DNA of 64,000 nt from Cordilura impudica (GCA_963682025.1 OY821519.1:100072585-100136584), one strand, 5' to 3'; counted from the first letter of the stretch, positions 21,640-34,890 are shown. Translations and numbers: made by a program. Notes: generated by a model from the letters alone, not told the origin.

Positions 21640-24600
21640 AAAATTAATAGAAATTAAAAATAAAAATTAAATATTACAAATTAAAAACTAGAAAAGAAAA
21701 ATGGAAAATGGAAAATGAAAAATGGAAAATGGAAAATTAAAAATTAAAAATGGAAAATGAAAAACGGAAACTGAAAAATGAAAAATTAAATTAAAAATTA
21801 AAAATTAAAAATTAAAAATTAAAAATTAAAAACTAAAAACTAAAAATTAAAAATTAAAAATTAAAAATTAAAAATTAAAAATTAAAAATTAAAAATTAAA
21901 AATTAAAAATTAAAAATTAAAAATTAAAAATTAAAAATTAAAAATTAAAAATTAAAAATTAAAAAATTAAAAATTAAAAATTAAAAATTAAAAATTAAAA
22001 ATTAAAAATTAAAAATTAAAAATTAAAAATTAAAAATTAAAAATTAAAAATTAAAAATTAAAAATTAAAAATTAAAAATTAAAAATTAAAAATTAAAAAC
22101 TAAAAACTAAAAACTAAAAATTAAAAATTAAAAATGAAAAATTAAAAATTAAAATTTACAAATTACAAATTACAAATTAAAAATTAAAAATAAAAAATTA
22201 AAAATTAAAAACTAAAAATTAAAAATTAAAAACTATAAACTAAAAATTAAAAATTAAAAATTAAAAATTAAAAATTAAAAATTAAAAATTAAAAATTAAA
22301 AATTAAAAATTAAAAATTAAAAATTAAAAATTAAAAATTAAAAATTAAAAATTAAAAATTAAAAATTAAAAACTAAAAACTAAAAATTAAAAATTAAAAA
22401 TTAAAAATTAAAAATTAAAAATTAAAAATTAAAAATGAAAAATTAAAAATTAAAATTTACAAATTACAAATTACAAATTAAAAATAAAAAATTAAAAATT
22501 AAAAACTAAAAATTAAAAATTAAAAATTAAAAATTAAAAATTAAAAATTAAAAATTAAAAATTAAAAATTAAAAATTAAAAATTATAAATTAAAAATTAA
22601 AAATTAAAAATTAAAAATTAAAAATTAAAAATTAAAAATTAAAAATTAAAAATTAAAAATTAAAAATTAAAAATTAAAAATTAAAAATTAAAAATTAAAA
22701 ATTAAAAATTAAAAATTAAAAATTAAAAATTAAAAATTAAAAATTAAAAATTAAAAATTAAAAATTAAAAATTAAAAATTAAAAATTAAAAATTAAAAAT
22801 TAAAAATTAAAAATTAAAAATTAAAAATTAAAAATTAAAAATTAATAATTAAAAATTAAAAATTAAAAATTAAAAATTAAAAATTAAAAATTAAAAATTA
22901 AAAATTAAAAATTAAAAATTAAAAATTAAAAATTAAAAATTAAAAATTAAAAATTAAAAATTAAAAATTAAAAATTAAAAATTAAAAATTAAAAATTAAA
23001 AATTAAAAATTAAAAATTAAAAATTAAAAATTAAAAATTAAAAATTAAAAATTAAAAATTAAAAATTAAAAATTAAAAATTAAAAATTAAAAATTAAAAA
23101 TTAAAAATTAAAAATTAAAAATTAAAAATTAAAAATTAAAAATTAAAAATTAAAAATTAAAAATTAAAAATGAAAATTGAAAATTGAAAAATGAATAAAA
23201 AAAAATGAAAAACAAAAATTGAAAACTGAAAATTTAAAATTTAAAAATTAAAGATTAAAAAATTAAAGAATAAAAATTAAAAATTTCAAATAAAAATTTA
23301 AAAATTTAAAATTAAAGATTAAAAAATAAAAATTAAAAATTTAAAATTTAAAATTTAAAATTAAAAATTAAAAATTTAAAATTTAAAATTAAAAATTAAA
23401 AATTAAAAATTAAAAATTAAAAATTAAAAATTAAAAATTAAAAATTAAAAATTAAGAATTAAAAATTAAAAATTAAAAATTAAAAATTAAAATTTAAAAA
23501 TTAAAAATTAAAAATTAAAAATTAAAAATTAAAAATTAAAAATTAAAAATTAAAAATTAAAAATTAAAAATTAAAAATTAAAAATTAAAAATTAAAAATT
23601 AAAAATTAAAAACTAAAAATTAAAAATTAAAAATTAAAAATTAAAAATTAAAAATTAAAAATTAAAAATTAAAAATTAAAAATTAAAAATTAAAAATTAA
23701 AAATTAAAAATTAAAAATTAAAAATTAAAAATTAAAAATTAAAAATTAAAAATTAAAAATTAAAAATTAAAAATTAAAAATTAAAAATTAAAAATTAAAA
23801 ATTAAAAATTAAAAATTAAAAATTAAAAATTAAAAATTAAAAATTAAAAATTAAAAATTAAAAATTAAAAATTAAAAATTAAAAATTAAAAATTAAAAAT
23901 TAAAAATTAAAAATTAAAAATTAAAAATTAAAAATTAAAAATTAAAAATTAAAAATTAAAAATTAAAAATTAAAAATTAAAAATTAAAAATTAAAAATTA
24001 AAAATTAAAAATTAAAAATTAAAAATTAAAAATTAAAAATTAAAAATTAAAAATTAAAAATTAAAAATTAAAAATTAAAAATTGAAAATTAAAAATTAAA
24101 AATTAAAAATTAAAAATTAAAAATCAAGAATTTAAAATTTAAATTTAAAAATTCAAAATTCAAAATTCAAAATTCAAAATTCAAAATTCAAAATTCAAAT
24201 TCAAAATTAAAAATTAAAAATTAAAAATTAAAAATTAAAAATTAAAAATTAAAAATTAAAAATTAAAAATTAAAAATTAAAAATTAAAAATTAAAAATTA
24301 AAAATTAAAAATTAAAAATTAAAAATTAAAAATTAAAAATTAAAAATTAAAAATTAAAAATAAAAAATTAAAAATTAAAAATTAAAAATTAAAAATTCAA
24401 AATTCAAAATTCAAAATTCAAAATTCAAATTCAAAATTCAAAATTCTAAATTCAAAATTCAAAATTAAAAATTAAAAATTAAAAATTAAAAATTAAAAAT
24501 TAAAAATTAAAAATTAAAAATTAAAAATTAAAAATTAAAAATTAAAAATTAAAAATTAAAAATTAAAAATTAAAAATTAAAAATTAAAAATTAAAAATTA

Positions 24601-27290
24601 AAAATTAAAAATTAAAAATTAAAAATTAAAAATCAAGAATTAAAAATTTAAAATTTAAATTTAAAAATTCAAAATTCAAAATTCAAAATTCAAAATTCAA
24701 ATTCAAAATTCTAAATTCTAAATTCTAAATTAAAAATTAAAAATTAAAAATTAAAAATTAAAAATTAAAAATTAAAAATTAAAAATTAAAAATTAAAAAT
24801 TAAAAATTAAAAATTAAAAATTAAAAATTAAAAATTAAAAATTAAAAATTAAAAATTAAAAATTAAAAATTAAAAATTAAAAATTAAAAATTAAAAATTA
24901 AAAATTAAAAATTAAAAATTAAAAATTAAAAATTAAAAATTAAAAATTAAAAATTAAAAATTAAAAATTAAAAATTAAAAATTAAAAATTAAAAATTCAA
25001 AATTCAAAATTCAAATTCAAAATTCTAAATTCTAAATTCTAAATTCTAAATGCAAAATTCAAAATTGAAAATTGAAAATTCAAAATTCAAAATTCAAATT
25101 CAAAATTCAAAATTCAAAATTCAAAATTCAAAATTCAAAACTAAAAATTAAAAATTAAAAATTACAAATTAAAAATTAAAAATTAAAAATTAGAAATTAA
25201 AAATTAAAATTTAAAAATTAAAAATTAAAAATTAAAAATTAAAAATTAAAAATTAAAAATTAAAAATTAAAAATTAAAAATTAAAAATTAAAAATTAAAA
25301 ATTAAAAATTAAAAATTAAAAATTAAAAATTAAAAATTAAAAATTAAAAATCAAGAATTAAAAATTTAAAATTTAAATTTAAAAATTCAAAATTCAAAAT
25401 TCAAATTCAAAATTCTAAATTCTAAATTCTAAATTCTAATTGCAAAATTCAAAATTCAAAATTCAAATTCAAAATTCAAAATTCAAAATTCAAAATTAAA
25501 AATTAAAAATTAAAAATTAAAAATTAAAAATTAAAAATTAAAAATTAAAAATTAAAAATTAAAAATTAAAAATTAAAAATTAAAAATTAAAAATTAAAAT
25601 TTAAAAATTAAAAATTAAAAATTAAAAATTAAAAATTAAAAATTAAAAATTAAAAATTAAAAATTAAAAATTAAAAATTAAAAATTAAAAATTAAAAATT
25701 AAAAATTAAAAATTAAAAATTAAAAATTAAAAATTAAAAATTAAAAATTAAAAATTAAAAATTAAAAATTAAAAATTAAAAATTAAAAATTAAAAATTAA
25801 AAATTAAAAATTAAAAATTAAAAATTAAAAATTAAAAATTAAAAATTAAAAATTAAAAATTGAAAATTAAAAATTAAAAATTAAAAATTAAAAATTAAAA
25901 ATTAAAAATCAAGAATTTAAAATTTAAATTTAAAAATTCAAAATTCAAAATTCAAAATTCAAAATTCAAAATTCAAAATTCAAAATTCAAAATTCAAAAT
26001 ACAAAATTCAAAATTCAAAATTCAAATTCAAAATTAAAAATTAAAAATTAAAAATTAAAAATTAAAAATTAAAAATTAAAAATTAAAAATTAAAAATTAA
26101 AAATTAAAAATTAAAAATTAAAAATTCAAAATTCAAAATTCAAATTCAAAATTCTAAATTCTTAATTCTAAATTCTAAATGCAAAATTCAAAATTCAAAA
26201 TTCAAAATTCAAATTCAAAATTCAAAATTCAAAATTAAAAATTAAAAATTAAAAATTAAAAATTAAAAATTAAAAATTAAAAATTAAAAATTAAAAATTA
26301 AAAATTAAAAATTAAAAATCAAGAATTAAAAATTTAAAATTTAAATTTAAAAATTCAAAATTCAAAATTCAAAATTCAAAATTCAAAATTCAAATTCAAA
26401 ATTCTAAATTCTAAATTCAAAATTCAAAATTCAAAATTCAAAATTCAAAATTCAAAATTCAAAATTCAAAATTCAAATTCAAAATTCAAAATTAAAAATT
26501 AAAAATTAAAAATTAAAAAAAAATTAAAAATTAAAAATTAAAAATTAAAAATTAAAAATTAAAAATTAAAAATTAAAAATTAAAAATTAAAATTTAAAAA
26601 TTAAAAATTAAAAATTAAAAATTAAAAATTAAAAATTAAAAATTAAGAATTAAAAATTAAAAATTAAAAATTAAAAATTAAAAATTAAAAATTAAAAATT
26701 AAAAATTAAAAATTAAAAATTAAAAATTAAAAATTAAAAATTAAAAATTAATAATTAAAAATTAAAAATTAAAAATTAAAAATTAAAAATTAAAAATTAA
26801 AAATTAAAAATTAAAAATTAAAAATTAAAAATTAAAAATTAAAAATTAAAAATTAAAAATTAAAAATTAAAAATTAAAAATTAAAAATTAAAAATTAAAA
26901 ATTGAAAATTAAAAATTAAAAATTAAAAATTAAAAATTAAAAATTAAAAATTAAAAATTAAAAATTAAAAATTAAAAATTAAAAATTAAAAATTAAAAAT
27001 TAAAAATTAAAAATTGAAAATTAAAAATTGAAAATTAAAAATTAAAAATTAAAAATTAAAAATTAAAAATTAAAAATTAAAAATTAAAAATTAAGAATTA
27101 AAAATTAAAAATTGAAAAATTAAAAATTAAACATTAAAAATTAAAAATTAAAAAATTAAAATTTAAAAATAAAAATTAAAAATTAAAAATCAAAAATTAA
27201 AAATTTAAAATTTAAAATTAAATATTTAAAATTTAAAATTTAAAATTAAACATTAAACATTAAACATTAAAAATTAAAAGTTAGAAATTT
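21640..27290. repeat. TTAAAAA heptamer satellite array, ~5.6 kb
   Basis: Almost uninterrupted (TTAAAAA)n, roughly 800 heptamers, with patches of variants AAAATTC, AAATTCT and AAAAACT. A longer landmark beginning AATCAAGAAT and running into AAATTTAAATTTAAAAATTC recurs near 24122, 24631, 25349, 25907 and 26317, each time followed by AAAATTC runs. A second landmark (AAATTTACAAATTACAAATT) recurs near 22150 and 22455. Those recurrences show amplification of segments much longer than 7 bp. It contains no ORF of interest. The same heptamer in opposite orientation forms the array at 37970-39360. Confidence 0.95.
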
Positions 27291-27469
27291 TAGTTTCTTT
27301 CTTTAGTTTCTTACCTGTTTTTATTATTTTTGTTTTTTTTTTGTATTAAATAAAAATATTTTAAAATTTTCTTTTTTAATATTAATAATTTGTAGCCAAG
27401 AACCATTCGTTTTTTTTTTTTTTTTTTTTGAATTATCGTATGACTTCTAAGGTCTCAAAACAGGCTTAT

Positions 27470-27796
27470 AGGGGTCAAACTTTGGGTATTATTATGATGC
27501 CGGTTGGGCTAAATAATGAATTTCATTGGCGTTCTATGAAGTACTTAGGGGTTTTCTACTCTAGTAAAAAAATAATGAAATTTTTAAAATAGTAATTAAT
27601 TCTTTTTATGCATCATTGTTTTTATAATAGAAATTGGCCAACAAGAAAACCAATTAACTTTAAATTTAATTGGGATTCGGATTTAATGTTTCAGAATCGG
27701 CAACAGTTTCAAAGTGGTAGCCGTACCTAATATTGCGTGGAGGGTATCAAAAATTTGGCACAGCCGAATTTAACACTCCTACTTGTTTTTATTTAG
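27470..27796 (+). repeat. Terminal part of a mini-me-type repeat beyond the array
   Basis: The stretch ends GGAGGGTATCAAAAATTTGG, CACAGCCGAATTTAACACTC, CTACTTG. The complement of that end (AACAAGTAAGAGTGTTAAATTCGGCTG in shorter pieces) opens the repeat at 30251. TTCGG/CCGAA style hairpin bases lie just inside the end. With 21295-21530 it may be the two ends of one element that the heptamer array has expanded. Confidence 0.5.
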
Positions 27797-27829
27797 AGAA
27801 AACAGTCGTTAGTAGAAATTTCACCTGGA

Positions 27830-27868
<39 letters not shown>
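27830..27868. repeat. Poly(A) tract
   Basis: A run of nearly pure A in the plus strand. The ORF that spans it (27733-27966) is a product of this tract and not a gene. Confidence 0.8.
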
Positions 27869-27869
<1 letters not shown>

Positions 27870-27870
<1 letters not shown>

Positions 27871-29280
27871 TCAGGGCCTAATAATTTTTTCTATCTAAAA
27901 ACTCTCAAAACCTTTATACTACTTCGCACAGAAATGTCCTCAAATTCTAAGGACTTCTTTCTATAGAAAACTAATAAGATTGGGGAATTTGTTTCCGATA
28001 AGGTCAAAGATGCTAACAATTGCAAACATGCAGATTAGTGGGTCAGTCAAATACAGTTTAACGATAAAAGTTCAATTGTTTTGAGTTTTATTTTTGCATT
28101 TGTGATTATTATTGCTTAAAGATAACAATTTCCGTTTTTAATTAATTTTATGTACATAAATAATTATATATTATTTATTTTTTAACAAAAAAGAAAAAAA
28201 AACAGAGAAGGAAATGAATAATTTATAGAAACGCGTCGTACACAAGTTGAACATAAAAACAATCTAATAATAAGATTTAATTTAAAAGATTTAGGTTACA
28301 TAAAAATGAGAATTCATAGTGAATTAAAATTAAAAAAAAAAAGTTTAATTAATCTTATAAACATTAAAATTACTATTTAATTATAAAATCTTACGATTAC
28401 TTAGAATGAAGACAGAGGGGCGCAGGGGAAGGGAGACCTCAAGAAATAAAATGAACTTTGCATTAAAACCAGTTATTTGTTTGTTTTTTCTTTTTAAATA
28501 AATCATCCAATACACCATGAATTAAACATTAATCATTGTGTTTTAGTACTCGCTCGTATGCAGTTGAAATGTGTTTTTTTTTTTTTCAGAAAAATATTTC
28601 ATAAAAGTTAAAATCTCTCAAAAAGATTACAGGAATTATTATCAACGACAACATTCGAGTGTTGCTCGAATGGCGTAAACGTAAGACTAAAAATTCCCAA
28701 GAATTTTACATTTCACATGGCATAAATATTGGTTCGACGTAAAATGAAAAAAAAAAAGAAAAAAATGTGAAAAATCTTGTAAAGTTTTTAACACTGACCA
28801 CCAATAAAACAAAAACGAAAATAGCAGCAACTTGCCGCCAACATCATGTGCATGTGTGCGTCTGTGCTAAATACGAGTATGTTTAATTTTTCCTCTTATT
28901 TTATCCTAAAAAATATCATGTTTTGCTAAAAATAAAAGTTGGGAGAGTATAAAAATGCAAGTGTCTTTTTTTTTGGTTTCAAAGAAATATTTTATTTTTC
29001 TTTTTGCACTACAATTTTATTTAATGCAGAAATTTCCAAAGAGCGGCCCCATGTTTAGGCAAAAATATTGAAAAAAATCTTGAAAAGCACCGAAATAACA
29101 CTTGAATCGCATTGAGTAAGAAGTGAGATCGAAAAAATCTGAACATACATAAAATGTAATAATAAGGAAACCATTGAATCCAGAGTTTTGATTTTTTTTT
29201 ATTAAATTGAAATTAAAAAAAAAAAAAAAATAATTTTTATAGTTCTAATCTCCATTGAGTAACTTATGGACGTTCCATCT
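27870..29280. other. Unassigned AT-rich sequence, no gene seen
   Basis: Contains short A and T runs but no supported ORF, RNA gene or repeat shared with the rest of the window. It is one of the longer stretches not obviously derived from mobile elements. Confidence 0.4.
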
Positions 29281-29284
29281 CTGT

Positions 29285-30123
29285 TTGAACTTTTCCACAT
29301 TATGGGACACCTCTTTTGTGATCTTCTTCCACTGGCCTAGGCTCCAGATAGTTTAGAGGATTTGCCACCCTTGCTACAAAGACCACGTTATTTTTCTTGT
29401 ACCACTCAAGAGTTTCTAACCACAGTAACAGGATGTAAAATCGGTCCATTGGACATTGGACACATTGTGTTGGCTTATGAAAGGAAGGAGTCTTCTTTGC
29501 AAACACTCCTTAATATAAATTTCGGTATTTTTAAAGCTCGCTCTAACAAATGACTTACTTCTGTTGCTGCAACTGCATATTATTTGGCATACAAGGAACT
29601 TTTTTGTCCGCTTTTGGGTCCTAAACTTACCTTCAATACTTCCTTCAGCAATAACAACATAAATATATTGAGCTGCGAAAAATCTGCCACACCATACGTT
29701 TCGTCGTCCATTATGGAGCAGGAGTAGTTTTTTATGAAACGTGATTTCAATATCTGTGCTCTTTTTTTGGCCTCTAAATTTTTGCAACGTTCCTATCTGG
29801 AAATTTTTGTACTTTTTATGTTTGCAAACCTTAATTGACTTTAACTTTTCGCAGCAAATAATCCGAGCACTGAGCTAACCTGGTTGCTTTTCTACCGGAT
29901 GTGCTGGAAGTTCTTTTCAATATGCTGCCTACTTTCTTGGCTTATAAAGAACAGTTCTTCTTCCCTAATCAGGTTTCCTATCTATGATTAAATTCTGCTG
30001 ATCTTTTCTAATAAGATTGCAAACTGTTTGACGTTAGGCCTTTGATGCAGTGGCCAACTTATTGTAGGACCAAGTTGGATCTTGTTAAAAATATTTAATA
30101 ATTTTAGCACGTACTTTACTCAT
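29285..30123 (-). pseudogene. Tc1-family transposase, decayed (same family as 37370-42600)
   Basis: The start at 30123 gives MSKVRAKI. Downstream on the minus strand, in shifting frames, come MDDETYGVADFSQL (first catalytic aspartates), a KFLVCQIICSCSNRS segment, KECLQRRLLPFISQHNVSN and a WTDFTSCYCG segment that holds the second catalytic position. The tail near 29300-29400 carries NPLNYLEPRPVE, counterpart of NPLNCPELPPLEQ in the other copy. At least three frameshifts and several stops are needed to follow it. No inverted ends were identified. Confidence 0.7.
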
Positions 30124-30249
30124 TTGAATCAAAATAACAACAAATGAACGGGGTTGCCGGGGTTTTACATAATAACTTACATATTTTTCAAATCTAACTT
30201 GATCAAAAAAAAAAAAAAATTCAAATAATGCTTGGGAATAAAACTAAGG

Positions 30250-30740
30250 GGAACAAGTAAGAGTGTTAAATTCGGCTGTGCCGATGCTTTGGTACCTCCA
30301 CATCGGTTTTGCGTTTTTCATTAATATCTGAACTTATTGCACTTTTTATAAAAAATGTTAGAAAAATATTTTAAAAAGTAAAAATTTGATAATTTGATAA
30401 ACTTAATACTAAATAATTGAACAAACGCACTGAATTTTTAATATGTTTTAGAGGTGTCTTCATATTTTGATGCCCGATTTACCCCATTTTCAATACCAAC
30501 CTGCTCGAAATAATGACAAACAATATTATCATAACTTTACCCAGGTAAATGATATATTTTGTGAATGAGCGTGATTTCAAAAGAAAGACGGACTGACGGA
30601 CATCGCTATATCGACTCGAGTTGTTATAAGAATCAAGAATAATATACTTTATGGGGTCGCAAATGCATTTTGCGATGCGTTACAAACGGAATGACAAACT
30701 TATGTATACTCTCTGTAGAGGGTGGTGCGGAGGGTATAAA
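30250..30740. repeat. mini-me-type repeat, nearly full length
   Basis: It opens with the GAGTGTTAAATTCGGCTGTG block. The reverse-orientation GACGGACTGACGGACATCGC run lies at about 30590, followed by ATATCGACTCGAGTTG, CAAGAATAATATACTTTATG and GGGTCG. It ends GGAGGGTATAAAAA. This order matches mini-me-type elements that I know from other flies. Confidence 0.65.
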
Positions 30741-30944
30741 AACGTGTGTAAGTAACCTTTGTGGTTACCAAATTTATTATAAACCAAATTTTGACGAAGG
30801 TAATAACCGAATTTTGAGTAGATTGCAATTACAATTCTATTTTTCAAACAGTAAATATTTTGTTTTATGGTTGCTTGCTATAAAATTTCTGTTGTTCTTT
30901 TCCAACCAATATCATAAAAATTCGAGGGTAATTAAGTTTGTTTT

Positions 30945-31660
30945 TGACAGCCATTGAAAGCAGACAACTGCGAACATTTTTGGGAAATAGAAAAAATTGG
31001 ATTTTATTTTTTGCGGAATAAAACCATCGCCGATACCCAGGAAATGCTTGATAAACCATCAACTTTAATGGTTAAGATTGTTTACTGAATTGTGCTGTGA
31101 GACGCCGCAACTATAAGCGCAACCGTGTGACCACTTAAAAAGCGATTTTTAACCGCTATCCGAAAGAGCTTTTGTGCCATTTCGTAACCATGGAGGTAAC
31201 ATGTATCTATCAAAACATATCAGAGACTCGGTAGAACCAAAGCAGTAGACTTCTTCGAGTGAAATTCATTCACATCGATTATTTTGAAAAGGGAATCACA
31301 AACGACCGCATTGGGGGAAGGAAAAAGTGCACACACATGCGTGTAGTTGCCATGGCAAAAATCCATTAATTGTGCTACAAACTGCTTCTCCATCGAAGAT
31401 ATTCTCCAGATATAGCCACTTGGGACTATTTCTTGTTTCCAAACCTGAATGGCTCGGCTATAAGGGATTTATCAAATGAAGAGGCCATCAGTGAAAGAAG
31501 TGACTATTTGAGGATCTTGCAAAAACCTATTCCTTGGACGCAATAACAATTTGAAAAATGCTGGACCAAATGTATCGAACTAAAAATGAGACTATGGAAA
31601 AATAAAACGCTTTGTCTTTGCCGAAAAAATTTCTTATTCAAATAGAGTCGCTGAGCTATC
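30945..31660 (+). pseudogene. mariner-family transposase, heavily decayed
   Basis: Recognisable pieces in several frames: the N-terminal FFLRNKTIADTQ..LDK region (about 30995-31060), IDYFEK (about 31280), the HLGKGKSA-like stretch that precedes the catalytic HDNA box (about 31310-31330), DTATWDYFLFPNLNGS-like sequence with the third catalytic region (about 31415-31455), and MLDQMYRTKNE near the end. Large internal deletions and many stops are present. Confidence 0.6.
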
Positions 31661-31804
31661 AAACTGCCCTCATACACATGAAAATGTCGAAAAATTCAAG
31701 ATAAGAGAGTGAAACGGGCCGAGATTGTTTATGCATTTCATATTGGTCTATGTTTTCAATTTTATACGTTCAGTTGGGTGTTAGAAAGATATCTGCCGCG
31801 TTTG

Positions 31805-32080
31805 CTCTCATTTGACCATAAACACGTGTGTAGTCGCCATGTCAAAATTCCATGAATTGGGCTTCGCTATATGTTCCGGATTTACCAACCAGTGACTATT
31901 TTCTACTTCTAACCTTAAATAAATGGCTTGGCGGAAAGAGATTTAGCTCCAACGATGAAATCATTAATCATGCAAATGCTTATTCTGAGGACTTTGAGAA
32001 ATCCTAATATTTGGAAGGAACATAAATAATAGGAGACACATTCAACAAGCGGTATTGAGATAGAAGGAGAGAAATATTTT
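31805..32080 (+). pseudogene. mariner transposase C-terminal fragment
   Basis: Pieces equivalent to the end of mariner transposases are readable with frameshifts: SDYFLL (about 31890), KWLGGKRFSSNDEIIN (about 31921-31970) and NAYSEDFEKS.YLEG (about 31975-32020). Upstream, VVAMSKFHELGF-like sequence matches the segment before the third catalytic aspartate. No ends were found. Confidence 0.6.
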
Positions 32081-32229
32081 TTTTTTTCGATAAAAAAGTG
32101 TTTTTCATTTAAAAAGTCACTGACTTTTTCATCTGCCCTCGTATGTTCCAATGATTTGGCCAACAAACAATCCACGAGAAACCGTCACTCAGTGTGGTGT
32201 CGAGATGGTGTCATTTCCACCAGCCAAAT

Positions 32230-33035
32230 ATTTGTCCTCTTTTTAATAGTTTTTTATACCTTCGTTGTTTGAAATGGCCTGCCCTGGCCAGGCCACAAAT
32301 GAGAAGAGGCTAGTAAAACGTATGTTAAATATGACGTGCAAATTGTGTGAAAATATACATAAACAGAGGGTTATACATGTTTTTGAAAATTTTTGGATCC
32401 ATTCTGAATAATACGGGTTCTTCAACCCTTATTCACGGATTACTGCTGTGATGTAGCAAGCAAAGGCAATCTGTTGAAACTAAAGTTCATCCATGTCCAT
32501 ACCATAGACACTAGGAAAAACGTCGGTTAACAATCTTCGCTATTGCACTCCATTCACAGAATTATCTTTACGTATTTTCATCGTTTTGATAGTGAATTTT
32601 CCAACACACCGAAAATCCACTATACGCAAGTTTATTTTTCCATTTTCATAAACCGTCTAATACCTAATATAATATTATTTTGTAGCTTAATGAATTTGTG
32701 TATTCCGATGAAATAAATTTATTTTGCAAGATGAATTTGTTTGCTTATTTATTTCGCAAGAAATAAAGGGGTTGTGTAAAATTAAACTAAAATAAATTTC
32801 TATAAAACAAATGTAAAATTCTATAAAGTCGATGGGAAGAGGGTGTAACCGCCCTAGGGATGGTCTAACGAATGATTTTCTGATGGGATTTAAAATAAGA
32901 AATGAAATAAAAAAAAAATTATTTTATTGGAAAATTCAGTTGAGAGCGGGTTTAAAACACTCGAGGGATTGTCCGACAATCACGTCTTCACTGAGGCTCA
33001 TAGATGAGCTATGGTGTCGGTGCGGGTTTATTCTC
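32230..33035. other. Unassigned sequence
   Basis: No gene recognised in 32230-32930. The last 100 bases may already belong to the following LINE fragment. Confidence 0.35.
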
Positions 33036-33700
33036 CTGTGATCTCTCAGGCGGAGATTCTGGCGATCAGGGAAGCTTATAGGATTTTATACACTCATAAA
33101 GTGAAGGGAAGTGTAGGCATCTTTGTCGACAGTCAGGAGGCAGTTCTCTCTCTCAACGCTCTTATTATATCCTCCGTTCCCTAGGACAGTGCAAGGAGGA
33201 ACTGTCAAAGCTAAGTCACTCTTGCATGGGTCCCCGTCCATAGTGATTTTTACGGCAATGAAACGGCAGGCGAAATGGAAAGAACAGGTTCTGCTTTTCA
33301 TGCTTCTTCGGCAATGTCTGTCGCAACTCCACTGGGAACCGTTAAGGGAGCAATTTTCGTGCAATTCCTATGCGCAGCAGAAAATATGTGGAAGAATATT
33401 GACCCATGAAGGACTGCTAGGCGAACGTGGCCTGAATATAACTTAACACCGAATAAATCTTTCCTCAGTAGAAGAAGCAGGGATGTATCAAGGCTTATAG
33501 CCGTGGTGACGGGTCATTGGATGATCGGTAAACACGCAGTAATCCTTGGTTTACTCAGTGCCGCAGCTGCGAAACACCTGGAGCAGAGTACACTGTATAT
33601 CAGCTCCTTTGAGATTGGGAAGCTTTGGGTAATAATAGGTTCAGAAATCTAGGCATACATATACTGGATGACCTATCTGTTATGGCGGATTTAGAGCTGA
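33036..33700 (+). pseudogene. Non-LTR retrotransposon RNase H and C-terminal fragment
   Basis: In shifting frames the plus strand reads AEILAIREAYRILYTHK (RNase H glutamate region), GIFVDSQEAVLSLN (RNase H aspartate), then a WVPVHSDFYGNETAGEMERT-like segment with the last RNase H motif. Beyond 33500 lies a TGHWMIGKHAVILG segment of the kind that precedes the C-terminal cysteine motif in LINEs with RNase H. It is related in type to the element at 59666-62463 but clearly diverged. It is frameshifted and lacks the RT domain. Confidence 0.65.
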
Positions 33701-33949
33701 CTGATCTATCCGCTATCTTAATATCACAGGTTGGATCTATTACTTTCGCAATATTCCTTACGAGTGGTGTAGTTTTTCAAAACGGAGTCACTGACGTATA
33801 AATGGTGGTGGTAGTTTGAAAAAAATAACTGGAGGAAAGTGGCGACCTTATAAAACATATGTTTTAAGTGCCAAGGCGCCACGTTGTTTAGTATTTTTTG
33901 ATTTTGAAGCCATCAAAAACAAATCATCTCATCTCAGTAAATTTGTAAA

Positions 33950-34890
33950 CATGGAAAGACAAGGTCACCGTTATGTAATTCATTACTTTCATTTGAAAGT
34001 TATCAGTAAAACAAATATTAAAGCCGAGCTAGATTCTACTGTGGGGCAGTCTGTTCCTTCATTTACGACTATGAAATTTTGAATGTTAGAGTTTAAACGA
34101 GGCCGCACAAGCTGCCAAGACGAACACCGTAGTGGTCAACCAATTGAGGTGGCCCCGCCAGAAATGGTTAAGAAAATACACAAAACGGTATTGGATGATC
34201 GTCGATTAAAGGTGCTTGAGCTAGCTGAAATTATATTCAAAATGTACTATGCATCGAATATTGACCGAAAATATGGAGATGAGAAACCTGTCCGCCAGAT
34301 CGATGCCGCGTTTGCTCACAATAGAACAAAAACAGTGTCGTGAAGATGTTTCAACAGTGTTTGGCGATGTTTCACCGCAATAAACCATGGATGAGACATG
34401 GGTCCACCACTTCACACCTGAGATAAAGGTAGAGTCAAAACAGTGTACTGAAAGGGGAGATCATGTCCATCTGCAGGCAAGGTTGTGACGTCTGTTTTTT
34501 TTTGTATTGATTATCTTCCAAAAGGAAAAACAATCAACGGCGAGTATTGAGCCAACTTATTATTTAAGAGATGAAATTAAGGACAAAAAGTCGCATTCGG
34601 CGAAAAAGAAAGTGTTGTTTCATCAAGAGAATGCACCAGTTCACACATCCACTATTACGTTGGCCAAAATCCATGAAGTAAAGTTCGAATTGCTTCATCA
34701 TGAACTTTTTGCTCGGTGGCCAAAGAATTGCCAACAATGAAGAGGCTCCACCTCTTTGCGGTTGATGGTTATTTTAAGGAGCTATACAGTTCTTATCATA
34801 AACGGGGTATCGAAGCTATTAAATATCGCTGGGAAAAATGTATCGAGCTAAGAGGAGATTATGTTGAGAAAAGAAAATTCTTCCCAAATT
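33950..34890 (+). pseudogene. mariner-family transposase, decayed but nearly full length
   Basis: The start at 33952 gives MERQGHRYVIHYFHLK. A stop at 34080 interrupts before MLEFKRGRTSCQDEHRSGQP and KKIHKTVLDDRRLKVLELAE. Further on, in other frames, are the ETWVHHFTPE counterpart (about 34390), FHQENAPVHTSTITLAKIHE with the HDNA-type catalytic box altered to HQENA (about 34620-34680), and GIEAIKYRWEKCIELRGDYV (34806-34868) near the normal C-terminus. The layout matches standard mariner transposases of about 345 aa. Multiple stops and indels make it inactive. Confidence 0.8.

Noticed and set aside
21640..27290. A possible long coding or structural RNA feature inside the heptamer array
   Set aside because: The (TTAAAAA)n sequence contains stops in all useful frames and has no structure beyond the repeat.
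33086..33446. Overlapping ORFs of 92 and 107 codons
   Set aside because: They are wrong-frame readings over a frameshifted LINE RNase H fragment.
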